A stretch of DNA of 64,000 nucleotides from Wuchereria bancrofti (taxonomy: Eukaryota > Nematoda > Chromadorea > Rhabditida > Onchocercidae), in contig SSBO01000008.1 of the NCBI GenBank assembly GCA_005281725.1, positions 2,046,001-2,110,000 on the forward strand. Direction: 5' to 3'. The notes under the pieces are model-generated. The model was not told where the DNA came from and ran no database searches. It worked only from the letters and a program-made list of their open reading frames with translations. Made by a program: the position numbers and the translations under genes. Shown here piece after piece: positions 1 to 14,200 of this stretch. Each line of letters begins with the position of its first letter. Position 1 is the stretch's first letter.

Positions 1-1721
1 ATTTTGATCAGCGTCAAGACGTTTTCTAGCTGATATCTCACCTTGATCATTGATTATAAAATTATCATCATCTAAGGTATACTTAATTCGAGCATTTTCA
101 CCATTATCTTTATCATCTGCTTGGACTAAAATTAAATTTCTATAAATTATTTATTTATTTTTTTCATTTTATATAAAATATATTATTGACATTTTATCAA
201 AAAAAAGAAAAAACAGGAAATAACACGAGAAAATGCTTTTTGTTAAAATCATTGTAAAAAAAACATTTGATTAAATACTATTAATCAACTTTACTATTAA
301 TTAACTATTTCAGAAATGAATTTTGTTTCATTAATTACTATTAATTAACTATTTCAGAAATTAATTAACTATTTCATTAATTAAATTTACCTGTAAGGAT
401 CGTATAGCCAGTTGGTATATCTTCTTTAATTGTAGCACTATAGATAGGTTGTGTAAAGATAGGAATGTTATCATTCATATCTTTTATATAAATATCTAAT
501 GGTACTTCACTTTCTTTACCATCTTCTTGTGCAATAACTGAAAATTTTAAAAATTTTCATTTTTAAAATTTCAACTCATTTTATTTCTTACTGATAATGT
601 TTTTATTTTTATTTGAATCATCCGAAAATTCTAACTTTTCATTTTAAAATCACTGATTTTTTTTTTTTAAAAAGAAACTAAGATATCGCTTATGTCTTAT
701 AAAAATTAATTAATCTTATATAAAAATTAATTAATTAAATAAAAATTAATCTTAATTTAATGCCACGCCTATTATAGAAGAAACAACCAAGCAAATTTTT
801 ATTGCATTGCTAGTTAATTGGAATTATTTCAGAAATTTAAACTTTGATAGTTAAAAGATCATTATGGATTTATAGCATTAATTATGCATGTATAATATGA
901 AATGAGACTTAGCAATTGTCAATTAAAATTTTTTAATTAAAAAAGTAGAAAGTGCTATTAGTCTTAATAATGGATACTTTTAAATTTGTTTTATGCATTT
1001 TTTTTTTTGTAGATTTTTTCCATTTTCTTTAAAATATATTAATTTTTTTAAGATTTCAAATATTCTAACTTATATTTAGCAATTCAGATGTATTCTATTT
1101 ATAGCATATTTTTCTAGAAACTTAGAAGAATTCATTAGTTTTATAAGGTAAGTTATAATTATTTATAAGTTAACTATAATTATAAAAAAAAAAATTATAA
1201 CTTGGAAATTATAATTTAAAAATGAAATTATAAGTTAGATGGCATTAGAAAGAATAGGTAACAGCTTTTTATTTTTCATAAAAATGTTTGAATTATTTAA
1301 CTCATTCAGTTTAACTATTATTTTTTGTCTTATAATGTGGCTTATTCTGTCTAATTTAAATTATTAGTTTAATTTAAAATAGAGCAAAAACAAAAACAAA
1401 AAAAAAAAGAGAAAGAATAAATTTACAAACCGAAAACTAATAAAAAGTTCTTTTATTATTTGAAAGTTTTTCAAATTAGAAAGAAGAAAAGTAGGAAAAA
1501 TTATTTCAGCTTGAACGAACAAAAGACTACGACAAAACTTGTGTATTATTTAAATTGTTTAAAAATTTTTAAGCATAACTCATCAGATCTATTGATTTAC
1601 TTTTTTACTTAAATAATTTTAATTTGAATTTGTATTTATATCTTTTCTTAAACAGACATATATGCCACAATACTATGTTACAGTCTACATATTCAACTTT
1701 TTTTGTTTATTTATATTCCAC

Positions 1722-1754
<33 letters not shown>

Positions 1755-4700
1755 TAATTTATGTCAATAAAACTATTCTTTATCATATATGATGTAGTTA
1801 AAATTTCTCAAAATCAAATGAAGCATATCACAAATAAAATTGGATTTGAAATGTAAGCTAGACTTTTCCATTCGTTTGGAGACGAAAATTAAGACTGCTT
1901 AAGCTTATTATAAGACTAAATTAGAAATTTTATAAAAGAACGAAGAAGTGAAGCGGAAAATTCATGTATAGCTTAAATATCAGATATAAACAAGATAATC
2001 AATAAATTATTCACTTAATTTTGTTTTTGTTAATTATTACCACTAATGTAACTTTTTCTACTATTACAATAATTTGATATGACAAATTTAATGAAATTCA
2101 ACTTTAATGCTTGTTTATATATCTGATAAATTTAAAAAAAAAAAAATTTAAAAAAAGGATGTAAAATTTAAGCAAACCTTTTAATTGATGATGCTTTGGT
2201 TGTGTATCATCATCATAATCAAGCGATTTTATCAATTGAACTAAGCCATCTTCAGCATCAATTGTAAAATATGATGATAATTCACGTTCAATTAAAGTTG
2301 TATCCAAATATAATTGATACAATAGTTTACCTTTGCTACGTCGTTTGTCAATTGGTTTGAAACGTTTTGCTCTGATAGCTACTATGCTAAATTTTATAGT
2401 ATTTCATAATTTGTTTCTTTTTTTTTTAATTCTTTTATTTTTAATCAATTAAAGATCATTTTAATTTAAACGTTTTGCACATTTTACGTTCAAATTTAGT
2501 TGTTCAAATTTAATTTATTTCAATTCAAATTTATCATTTTATGATAACGAATTGAAAAAGTGTTTTTATTAACTTGAAAGTTCATTTTTAATTTTAGCCA
2601 TAAAAAATAGATAATAGCTAATACCTGGAGCCAATTTCAGTATCTTCCGGAACAAGAACTGTATATTGTTGTTCAATAAATTGTGGTGCACGATCACCAG
2701 CATATACTTCCAGTACTGCAACTTCGCTATCCTAAAATTCAAAATTTAATTTTCAACAAACAAAAATTTAGCCAAAAATTGAGGATAGAAGAAATTAAAC
2801 GAAATTTCAATTGCCAACCAAACAAAATAAAATAAATTAGCGAAAGAATGATTGATTAGTTAGTTAGTTTGTTTATTTACTAAAATATATTTACAAAAAT
2901 TCAACGAAACTTCGGAAGTTTCCTATAATAACTGCTATTTGAGCGATATTAAAATCATTAAAAACTTTCATAAGCAAGAATAAATTCAATTTCATTTCCA
3001 AAAAAGCATAATTTGAAATTGTCACCTGCGAAACTTCAGGATCAGTTGGTGTTCGATCTCGTGCCTGAACAAAAATACGATAAATTTCACCTGGTTTATA
3101 ATGTTTCAATGCTGTTTGCACTACACCACTTATTGGATCAACTGTAAATGTTCCTCGAGCTGCAAAATAATATTTATAATATTTGGGAAATTTTTTAAAA
3201 TAAAAAAAAAATTTCTAACCAAAATGAAATTTCGTCTCCTAAATTTTCTGGAATACAAATTGAAATTTCCCTTACTTAATTGTCCATTTGAAAAGTCAAA
3301 TGATAAAAATATTTACGAAGGTAGAGAAAAAAAAATGCATTGAAAAACGGTGGCATATTTAAAATTCACTAAAAATAATTTCTTTAAAAAACATTCCAAT
3401 TTCATAATTGTTAAAATTTCATTACAAAATATAGAAATCAGTAAAATATTGCAAATACTACTATTCTTATTCTCAGATGAAGAAAATTCATTGTGTAATT
3501 AGCATAAACAAACTAAAAGACTGACAAATACCATAAATCTTATCAAAGATCTGAAAATTAATTAAAGCCATTTTTCATTTTATTATTAATTACAATAAAA
3601 TCTGTTAAATTTTTAGGTTAATTATTATCAATTCTTGTTACATAATTATTTATTATCACTGATATAACCAATTAAATTGCATTATGATAAGGAATAAATG
3701 ATACTAACGTTCGGTATTGATAAGTCGATATTCAACATTATCATCACCATCACCTGCTTCATCACGAGCAACAAACTATAAATCAATATTTGTCAAATTT
3801 TCATTTTGAAATCATCAAATTAATGTCACTTTTTTTTTGTCTTTTGTGATTTTATCATTAAATATTTATTAAACTTTCCCTTTTCAAACACTAAAGTAAT
3901 ATCACTTTTTCATGATTTAACAACGAAATGCTTTTTCTTTTTTTTTTTTTTTTTCAAACAATTATTCATTGAGTTGTTTACTACATAATGTATCATTTAA
4001 CTTGGTTTTATTTTTAAACCAATTTAATACCTCACCGATTTAATATCTCATTTAAGTTTTGTTCATTTCTCTCTTTTCCTAAATCCTTTTTCTCTTCTTT
4101 AGAATAATATTTTACATTTCGGTCCCTATAATTTCATCTTTTGAATTGGAAAATTAATGACTTCTTCATTTGTAAGTGAAATAATCCAAAAAAGACAAGA
4201 AAAAAGAAAAAAAAAGATGAGCCAAAAATTGATGCAATTTTATGCTCTTTCGAAAAAAAAGGAAGATCGAACAGAGTAAAATAAAGCACATTAATCTTAT
4301 TTCATCATTTTGGTGATATTTTTTGATAGGAATTTTTTCCTCAATATTATTAGACCAATTTTGACATGAATTTTTATGAAAATATTTCACATAAAAATTT
4401 AATTTGTTTGTTTTTTTTTTTTATAAAACAAATAAATTTTAGCAATAAATAAATTTTACCATCTAAATTTAAATAAATCCCTTTGTAATAGTTTACTTCA
4501 ATCTTCCTCTCTCTCTCTCTCTCACATATCAACAACAAATGTTTCAATTTAATATTTGAATAACATTTTTAAGAATTTAAGAAAATGTTGATATTGTAAT
4601 TAAATTTTAAATTAATACAGCTTAAATTATTCCATTCATAAAAAGAAAAAAAATTTTTAGAAAATTTTTTTTTTTTTTTCAAAATTTACCTTATAAATAT

Positions 4701-7700
4701 GCATTCCAATAGGTTGATCATATGCTACCACAGCTTGATATGGCTTTGGTCCATTTTGAAATGCTGGCGGTTCGTCTACATCTAATATTTCCATTCTTAT
4801 CATTTGTACACGAACTAAAAATTTGTTATGTTGTTTTTTTTAAATATTTAAAAATTAAAATATTGATTAATTATCAAATTATCTTATCGATGCATTCGTT
4901 ACAGAATGATAAGAAATGATTATATTAACTTTGCATAATTTAATTTGTTAAAGCTATATGTTATTTAAGCAAGAAATGTAAATGGATGCATATTTCTGTT
5001 CATGAAACCCTTCAGCAAATAATATATAATTACAAAATGCATAATTAAATTTGAATGTTTGTTATCAAGTCTAATCAGATTTTCAAATTCATTTCTATTA
5101 TTCCATTTAGTTTAGTGAATAATTAGCAGAGTAATTTTATTGATTAGCGGAAAAAATTTCAATTATTTCATTAAATCGGAATTATATGAGATCACATCTG
5201 CTCTTTAAATTTAAAATGATTGAATGGAAACGAAAAAAGTTTGTTCCATCATATCTCAAATCATATTTTAAGCCAATAATACCATGAAGACTAGCGTTAA
5301 CTTTTTTTGGTGACAAAAATATTTTTTTTTTGTCGTAATTTCTATGAAATACAGAAATTGCTATTTATTAAAAATTTAGATTTATTCAGCCATGAAATGT
5401 TACTTATTAAAAAATTTGTTAAATTTACTCAGCCGAGAAATGTTACTTATTAAAAAATTTGTTAAATTTACTCAGCCAAGAAATGTTACTTATTAAAAAA
5501 TCTGTTAGATTTACTCAGCCAAGAAATGTTTAAAAATCTAAAAATGTTTAAAAATCTAAATTAAAATGTTTTGTTTAAAAATGTTTAAAAATTTAAATTA
5601 AAAAAATTTCGATTTACATTTTACTCGTTTACTATTTCATGGAATTTTTTCTTATTTAGAATATTGAAATATGCCAATCATCATTCATTGTCTTATTTCA
5701 TTTCGATGACTAATTCTTTATTCAATTCTTCATTTATCTTTTACCAATTTTACATTGCACCTTAATGAAGCATTCCCTAAAAGCTTAGCCTTCCCTACAA
5801 GAATGCGATACCAAGCATTCAGCCAAGTGGCCAAGACACATTTAATGAATTCGATTATTTCAAAGCCATATTGGTCTACAAAGCATGCATAAATAGCAAA
5901 CACAAATGCAAGTGTCTAAGTCTTACAAATAGCATTTGCCAATTAATTAGCATATATATACAATTTGTTTGCTTTGCATTCATTACAAATAAGTAAATTA
6001 TTTGAAATTTGAGTAAAAACCACAACAAAAATTCATCTCATTACTGCTTGGTTTAATTAGCTAAATTTCAAAATTTCACGAATTTATTACTAATATTACA
6101 AAGATGTTTTGTTAAGAAATGAAAAAAAAAAAATGAAAGATTTCTTCTTATCATAACCTAAACCGAATCAAATCAATTAATAAAATAAAAAATACCAATG
6201 AGATAAATCTTCTTGAAAAGTTTTGATCTAGAAAAAAGTACGATGTTAATTTAATAAAAAAGATTTTTATCACTGATTTTTCAAAAAATGCGACACTTCT
6301 GCTGGTATTATAATATACTTTTGTCAACCTTACAAATTATCACATAGTATCCGCGCATGTTTACTTTAATTTTAATCTTAATTCATGCATTGACTTTCAA
6401 ATTAACCACCACCCCATTCGCTTCCCATTTCACCAAAATAATAACTTAATGGCGCTATTGTCTCCTAATAATTCTCATATTTTGCCGAGAAAAGCGGTAA
6501 TTGTCAAGGATCATATATCGATAAATCGATATATTTTTCTACTTTTATATATGCATAACTTAAAGGGATAAATGAATAAATTCTCGTCGTTCATCAATGC
6601 TTCCTGTGATAATGACCCTGAACCATTAATATTCAGATAGTAGTGTAATTTATGCAAGGCCATTTCGAAACTAAAGTTGAAAAGTTGATGGAAAAGATTG
6701 AATTAGACGAATTTGATGAGAATGAGAAATAGTGAACAAAAAGGAATGTAATTTCATTTCAAAATTAATCAGCAATTTTTTTTTGCTCATTGCTTTTATT
6801 ATCTTATCATATCATTCTTGATTTTACTGATACAAACGATGAATTATGACCTATAACCTTTCATATTCTATAATCATTCATGCACCACTTCATCTATTCA
6901 CATTAATATATTAATTATAAAAAATAATGGAATAAAATAGAAATTGTATTAGTTAAAAATTTAGGATGTAAAATTATAGAGCGGAAAACAAAACAAACAA
7001 TTAGAGTAAGATGATTGCTAGAATAAGCTATTTGAAAGCTTTTTTTATTTCTTCCATTTAGCAATAAAAACTAAGATAATTAAATTCATATAAGAAATAT
7101 AATTAACTGTTAAGATAGCATAATTGTAGTTAAATATATTTTCAAGTTCAAATATTAGTTAATAAAATCTTAAGCTTTCTTTTCATCGTTAAATTTCTTA
7201 TTTCATTTTTAAATAAGCATTTCAGAATGAGTGCCAAAATTACTTCAAGCAATAAGCAATTAATCAATTGGCCAACAACAGCGCTGATGAAATTAGCAAA
7301 TTTATAGTACATTTTCCTACTTCCACTGAAGACTAATGAAAGTGTTTTAATTTATTCTATGCAATTATTATCATTATTATTAATATTATTATTGTTACTA
7401 TTATTATTATCATCATTATTATTACAATTATATTAACTGAAAGAAAAACTTTTACACATATTATCGCCTTAAATTAACAAATTTTCGAGAGATTATTTTT
7501 GAAATTAGAAATGAATAAGGCTTTTAAAATTTTTTCTTTCACTCCTAACTTACAGTTCAAATGAAATTTCAAATATTATTTATATTATTATTATCTTTAT
7601 TATTATTACAATTATATTAACTGAAAGAAAACCTTTTACATATTATCTCGTAAAATTAACAAATTTAAAAATTTTTTCTTTCATTCCTAATTTACAGTTC

Positions 7701-8253
7701 AAATGAAATTTCAAATATTTCCTATATTATCATTTAAAAAAAAAAGATGTTAAATAATTGTAAATCATTCAGAAATATTTCTATCTATTTCTTTTCTCAT
7801 AAATGTACAGGTATTAATTAACCTGTCCCTCATTACACTGCTTTTTTTTTTTTTTTCGTCTTTTCTAACTGCATCAGCACTTATTATCATTGTCATCCTT
7901 ATGTCAGAATGAAACGGATGCAATGTGTCCTTTGACCTTGAAGTCAGTTATAATCCAATAAATGTTCCCTGCAAATCCTTTTCTTGCCTTTCCGAACTAT
8001 AACGAAAGGGTGTGAAAGTGTTACTTTGGATGCATTGAAAGTGAAAAGAAGGATTACCCATCATCAATCGTCATCGAACACCAACCAAACTATCGCTGCT
8101 AGAAGTTCAATTAAGCTTCACTTATTCAGTAAAATGAGAGGAGGAAAAGCAATGAGAAATAATTCATTCTATCAAATATTTAACCAAAACAACAATTTGT
8201 GTGATAATTTTTATTAGAAAAAATTTTTATCACTAAAATATTCCAATTATATA

Positions 8254-8293
<40 letters not shown>

Positions 8294-11200
8294 CCTCAGC
8301 TAATACTGATAGCAGAATTAGTAAAATTAGTAGAATCATCTGGATATTAATCTAAAATTATTTAAATATTAGTCTAAAATGATTCAATGTTATTAAAATT
8401 TGGTTCGTTTGATTTTAGGTTGCTTTTTTTTTTTGAAAATTTGTGATTACTTCAATTAATGAATGATTTAAAACATAAGTTGAAATAAGTGTTGTGTAGT
8501 AAGAAATATTTTGTGAAAGAATGCTAAAACGAAATTTGAAAGAATTTTGAATTTAACCAAACTTTTAATTGAAGTATTTCATTTGATTTTAGATTGCTTT
8601 TTTTTTTTTTTTTTTTGAAAATTTGTGATTACTTGAGTTCTATTTGAGTTCTTGCTAAAAAAAAAAGATGCCCAATGATGTTAAGAAAAGCAGAAGGCAA
8701 AACTGAGATAACAGATATAATCAAATTACATTTCATTATTCAATAAACAATATGGAAATGACGATAATGACAAAAATTATAGTAATCATTTTAATTCTAA
8801 TAAAGATTTTCGATGATGACGTAATGTATGATGCAATGATAATAATAACGATAATCTTAGCGATGATCAATTTTGATTAAAATTAGAAATCAATGATTGT
8901 ACTATTACCGCTTTTTCCTTTCATTTGATATTCATATGATTCATTTATTTTTATTACCTACAACTTTATCACTTTATGGTCTTTTCTTTCCTACTTTTCG
9001 TCACATCTGGCATAAAGTTGTTGATTTGAGGTTAACATCTGAACAGATGGAAATGAGATAGAAGAAGATAAAATGCTAAAGAGATGGAATATTTTATGCT
9101 TTTAAAATTGGTGAACAGAAAGACTAAAATGCTGCTAATTTATCAGGTCATTATGGTTTTCTTTTTTTTTTTTCTTTACTGAAGCATTTAAATTAATTAT
9201 AAGAGATAAGAAGAGACAGAATGGTTTTATTTCTAACAATAATTAAGCATAAATAAATGCTCAAAACGAAAGAAAGGAACAAACAAACAAGTAAAATTTG
9301 TTAGAAAATAACAATTAGACTTAATTAAGATAAGTTCAAAGAAAATACAAAATTTGTACATTTTATTGTCTTTGAAGTGTATCCCAAAATTTTCATCCTT
9401 CTTTCTCTTCTCAATAGTACAATCAACAAAATGGGAATAATTAAGCTTAAGCTTATTTAGGAGCTTGAATTTATTTTGCAAATTTATCGATGTAAGGAGT
9501 GAAAGATAAGAAGTAAATTAATTTGGGTATAAAATGAATGATATGATAATGTGATATGCAAATGATGAAAAGTATTACTTATGCAGAAATGAATGATTTG
9601 AAAAAAAAAAAGAATGACAAAAGGAAGAAGGAAAAAATGAAATGTCAAATTCAAGGAAAAAAAAACAATGCTTGAGTCCATTTTTTTTTTTTATTTGCAA
9701 ATTATTATTTCATTTGCTCATTAATTAATTCTTTTCCCGATTAATCATCCATTATCTCAATTCATCTCATCTATTCAAATTTATTTACTTTATTTATTTA
9801 TTATCCTCTTCAATAAAATCTAATCTCCATTGACATTTCCCTCATATTTCAATGGTTAAATATCTTTTTTATGTATGAGAAATTATGGGACAATTTGACA
9901 TTTCCATCTGCATATGTGTGATATTTGCTACCTTTTACACGCAATATTCATTGAAATATGATTAGGTATCGCTTTCAATTTGGTAGCGACACCTGTCCAT
10001 CAATCGTTTCCGGTCTTCCGGTATTGTCATTGATTAGTCAATAATCGAATAAATTAACTCAGTAAAACCTTAGTGAATCATTTCAATTTCAATCAATAAA
10101 GTTTAAATTATATCTAAACTTTGATCTTATGAAAACTGTAACTACGTCTAATCCATTACAGAATGAAATGGTCCTCTAATTAAGGTCATAAATTACACCA
10201 TTAAAGCACTTTTGGTCACACACAAACAAACATATCTAAAATGCTGCAACAATTAAAGATTGTTTACTACTTCCATTATTACTGACCTCAGAAGCGGTCA
10301 TTAAGTAATAATGATTAAATTAAAACTGGTCATTTCTTTTTTTTTTTTTTTTACTGTATTGTTTAACAGATTGATTCATTTGGTTAACTTTATTTGCTAA
10401 CTTTAACTTACTCTAACTTCTTTCTTATTCTTAACATTTCATTCTTTTACAAACTATTACATTTCAAATTTCATCTAACATTTAACATTCAGTTTACAAG
10501 ATTACATGCTTTAAATCCATACTTTCTTCAGAAAGAACTTCAACTTTAGTTGATAGCAAAAACTTTCAAAATGAATGTTTAAATTTGAAATTCAAAAGAT
10601 TAATTGTCTACAAAAAAAAAAAAAAAAAAATTAATTTTCATGCTAACAAAAGCAATATATTTGATTGCATATATATAAGCTTCCCTTCTATCATTTAGAA
10701 AATTTAATTCTTGGTTTATTTTCCTACCTCTTTTCAATTCTCAGGAGAGAATTCCATTAAGTACTTCAGGGTATATGCATTTAAGCGGGAATGATTTCAT
10801 TGTTCAACCAATAGCTTTTGTAGTAGCACTCAGTTAAGTGCTACTAGTTAAATGTTTGTAATGACATAGTAAAAATGCATGATGAAGAATGCATGCATGC
10901 ATTATGCATGCATACACTTGTTATAGCTTTTTTTTTTTTATTGGCAAATTTAAATTAAATTCAAATTAAGCTATTTAAATAAAGATAAATCTTGTCAAAG
11001 AGAGTTCAAATTCTTACTGCAATGTCATTTCAGTATTTGCAAATATCCCATGAGATTTAGCCAGTTAAAAGAAAAAGAAGAAGCATTTTAGATCTTTTTT
11101 TTTTTAATTAATAAATTCACATTGCTTCACTATTCTCTTTTTTTTTTCTTCTCAATTCAAAAGCTTTATTCAGCTCAACTGTTCATCAATCTTTTGGTCA

Positions 11201-14200
11201 ATATATTTTAGCATTTAGAGCAAAATTATTCAGCAATTAAATGAAAATTAAATTTAATAATTGTTGTATGAGAAATTTAACATAATTCAGTCTAGATACA
11301 TATAATATTTTAGCAAAAATAAGATTTTTTTCATTTATGACAATTTCAATTCAAAAAGCTAATTTGCATGATATTTTAAACGAAATGAACAATTTTTTTC
11401 CCATTCTTTATTTCTTTTATATTCAATTTATATTAAATTTTTTTTTAAAAATTTACAAATTTTATCGGTTTATGAATTTTCATTGAATTGACAAAATTTC
11501 ATATTTATTAATTGCAAAAAATTGTCCTTTTTTGAAAAAAGAAAGAAAGAAATCACCGTAGTAATTTAGTCAGAAAGTCAAAAGGACCAATAGTTTAAGC
11601 AACAGCTGTTTATATGTGCAATGCTAATGAATCAATTGGACACCTCCAACCGCGAACACCTGTTCTAATCTGTCCAACAGAGAAATATGGAAAAGAAAGA
11701 AAACAAAAACTTTTTGTCTATTTAGCAATTTCTGCAAGATATTTTCACATTTTAGATAAAAATTAATGTTTTGCAATGTGTCATTGAGCTGACAAAATCA
11801 TAACAACAACAATAACAATAAGCAATTTTATATTTTAAATGACAAATTCCCATGAGTTACCAATCACCACCACTAGCACCACCACCCATCATCAGAATTA
11901 TTTGACTAAATGATGTCGAAGTGTGTCACCACATGTCCCATAATGCAAACGAATGTTAAAATTGGAAAAATTAGTTGAAAAAAATGTTATGATTTTAAAA
12001 TTGATTTTTCAAAAAAATCATTAATTTTACATTTGTAATTTAATAAATTTTAGCATGTCACTTTTCTCATTTACATATTTTGATTTATAAAAGTGAAAAG
12101 AAGTGAAAGTATTGTGCCTACAAGAAAAAAAATGAAAGAAAAATTCGACGATCACAAAATAAGCTTTTTTTCAATCGGTCACAAACAAATTTGCTTCAAT
12201 CGATCACAAATAAATTTGTTTTGATCAATCACAAATAATGATCATAATTTTAAAAAGAAAAAATTGCTTCTATTTTCTTATGTCCTCAAATATTATTTCT
12301 CACAAAATCAAAAACTTTTGATGAATTTAGGAGAAAAAAAAGCAATTTATTCATTTTCCCTTTCTCATTTCCAACGATTCAATTGAGGTGAATTTGAATT
12401 TTTTATTTAGTTTTCATCCTATTACTTTTATCTTAATTATGCCTATAGCATAATGAAATTTTCAAATTATTATTTTAATGAAAATGTTTAGAATGACCAA
12501 ACTGAAGTTTTGCTTAGAGTTGCAAATGAAATTAACTAAAGCATAAAAATATTTGTAATTATGTGAAAAAATTGTTCAGCCGAAAAATAACTGCAAAAAT
12601 GAAAGAATCTGATCAGTGTGATTTTGCAATGATGCCTTCCTCAATAACTAATTAACTTGGTTAATTAACATAGACAGGCTTATTTAAACGATATTTCTAT
12701 CATGACCATAAAAAATCAAAGATTAAAGTATTACTCATTTTTTGACTTATAATGGTAAAGAGGAGCAAAAGTCAGCAATTTTAAAGATTAAATATCAATG
12801 ATTTAATCATAATATTCTAAAATGTTCAAAACAAGTAAATAAATTGCTATTACAAAAATACAGCGCAATAAATGAAATAATATTTGATTGCAACGGATCA
12901 GATAGTAGTTAAACGATTGCTAACCTTTGAACATACCGCTAATCTGTACAGCTGCTTGATGCAACATTTCAAATTCATAATTCAGAGGTTTGATAAGCTC
13001 TATTAATCCATTACCATGTATTTTAAGATAATCCGTTGTTGCTGGCGCAAAGATAACCTTCTCGTCAGGACGAAGGTTTATTTTCTGAGCAATTTACATT
13101 TGAATAAATATAAAAAATAATTTTTGATTAAATTATTTTTCATATTTTGATTAAATTATTTGTCGTTCAACTAAGAAAGCTCCAATTTGAAATCAAATAA
13201 TTGCAAAATTTATCAAATAATCGGCAATTTTACGATTTCATAGAAAATTTTTAAATGAACAATAAACCTATAAATATATTAGTTAATTGAATTACACCAC
13301 TGTAATTGCGAATTTCAACTCTAAGTAATTCCCAAATAGTCCCAATTACATTAAAAATTGTTGTCAATGTATCTTACTGAAATTAAATTTATTATCATCT
13401 TATCAATATCAAAGTTGTAAAACTCGAATATATATTATCATCTTATCAAAATTGTAAATTGGAATAAAAGGTTAACCTTTTCCAGTAATCCAATTGGATG
13501 ATTTTCTTTCAGTGTTAGTACAATTTCATCACCAAAATCTTTTCTACTACGTCGATGACGTGTATTTTTACTTTTCAGTCCTTTGAATTGTTGTTTCGGA
13601 TCAATCCGTGGACCAATCAAAATTTGAACATTAGCACGTGCTTCCTTCAAATCAATACTATTTTTTTTTTATTTAAATATTCATTGTACCCATTTTTTTT
13701 TTTATCATTCTAAAAACCTAATGAAGTATAAATTCAAATTTAAAAAATTAACTCATAATTTTAGAATTATAAAAATTGTTTTGCATCTTTTTCACTAACC
13801 TGTTCAAATGAATCGGTAGCAACAATATTAAAAAAATATCTGCCATTCGATATACCGTAACGACTGAATATATCACCGGAAAAAGGTGTAACATCGAATG
13901 GAACATTTTCCGGTTCAATTCGATATACAACAGCACCTTTTGAAGTTCTAAAAAAAATGATTTTTTTTTTTTTTTGAAATTATAATTTTACCGGAAGTAC
14001 ACATTCTCAGTTTAATTTACTTATTTGCTTTCATATCCATTGGATTAATGATGGATTAATTTACTTTCTCAGCAACAACTGTCCCTAATATCATTTTCCC
14101 TAATGTCCATTGATTGGTCACTAAATTTGCTTATTTGATAACTAAATAATTTTCGATGATTAAGAAATGCAAAAATATTTTTCACGTTACTAACATCAAA

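Larger units (their letters stand above)
4815..12936 (-). other. 8.1-kb intron of the cadherin gene
   Basis: Flanked by a donor at 12936 and an acceptor at 4815 that join the exon ending QAAVQIS to the one starting VRVQMIRM. No cadherin exon was found inside. It holds tandem repeats at 5.36-5.53, 7.4-7.7, 8.4-8.6 and 12.17-12.23 kb, a TAT/ATT microsatellite near 8.26 kb, and a TGCATG cluster near 10.9 kb. A less AT-rich patch at 7.86-8.15 kb has a 77-codon plus-strand frame with no family resemblance, which I do not call a gene. Confidence 0.8.

Noticed and set aside
7984..8217. 77-codon plus-strand frame in the cadherin intron
   Set aside because: No family signal and no splice partners; more likely part of a regulatory or old repeat patch.
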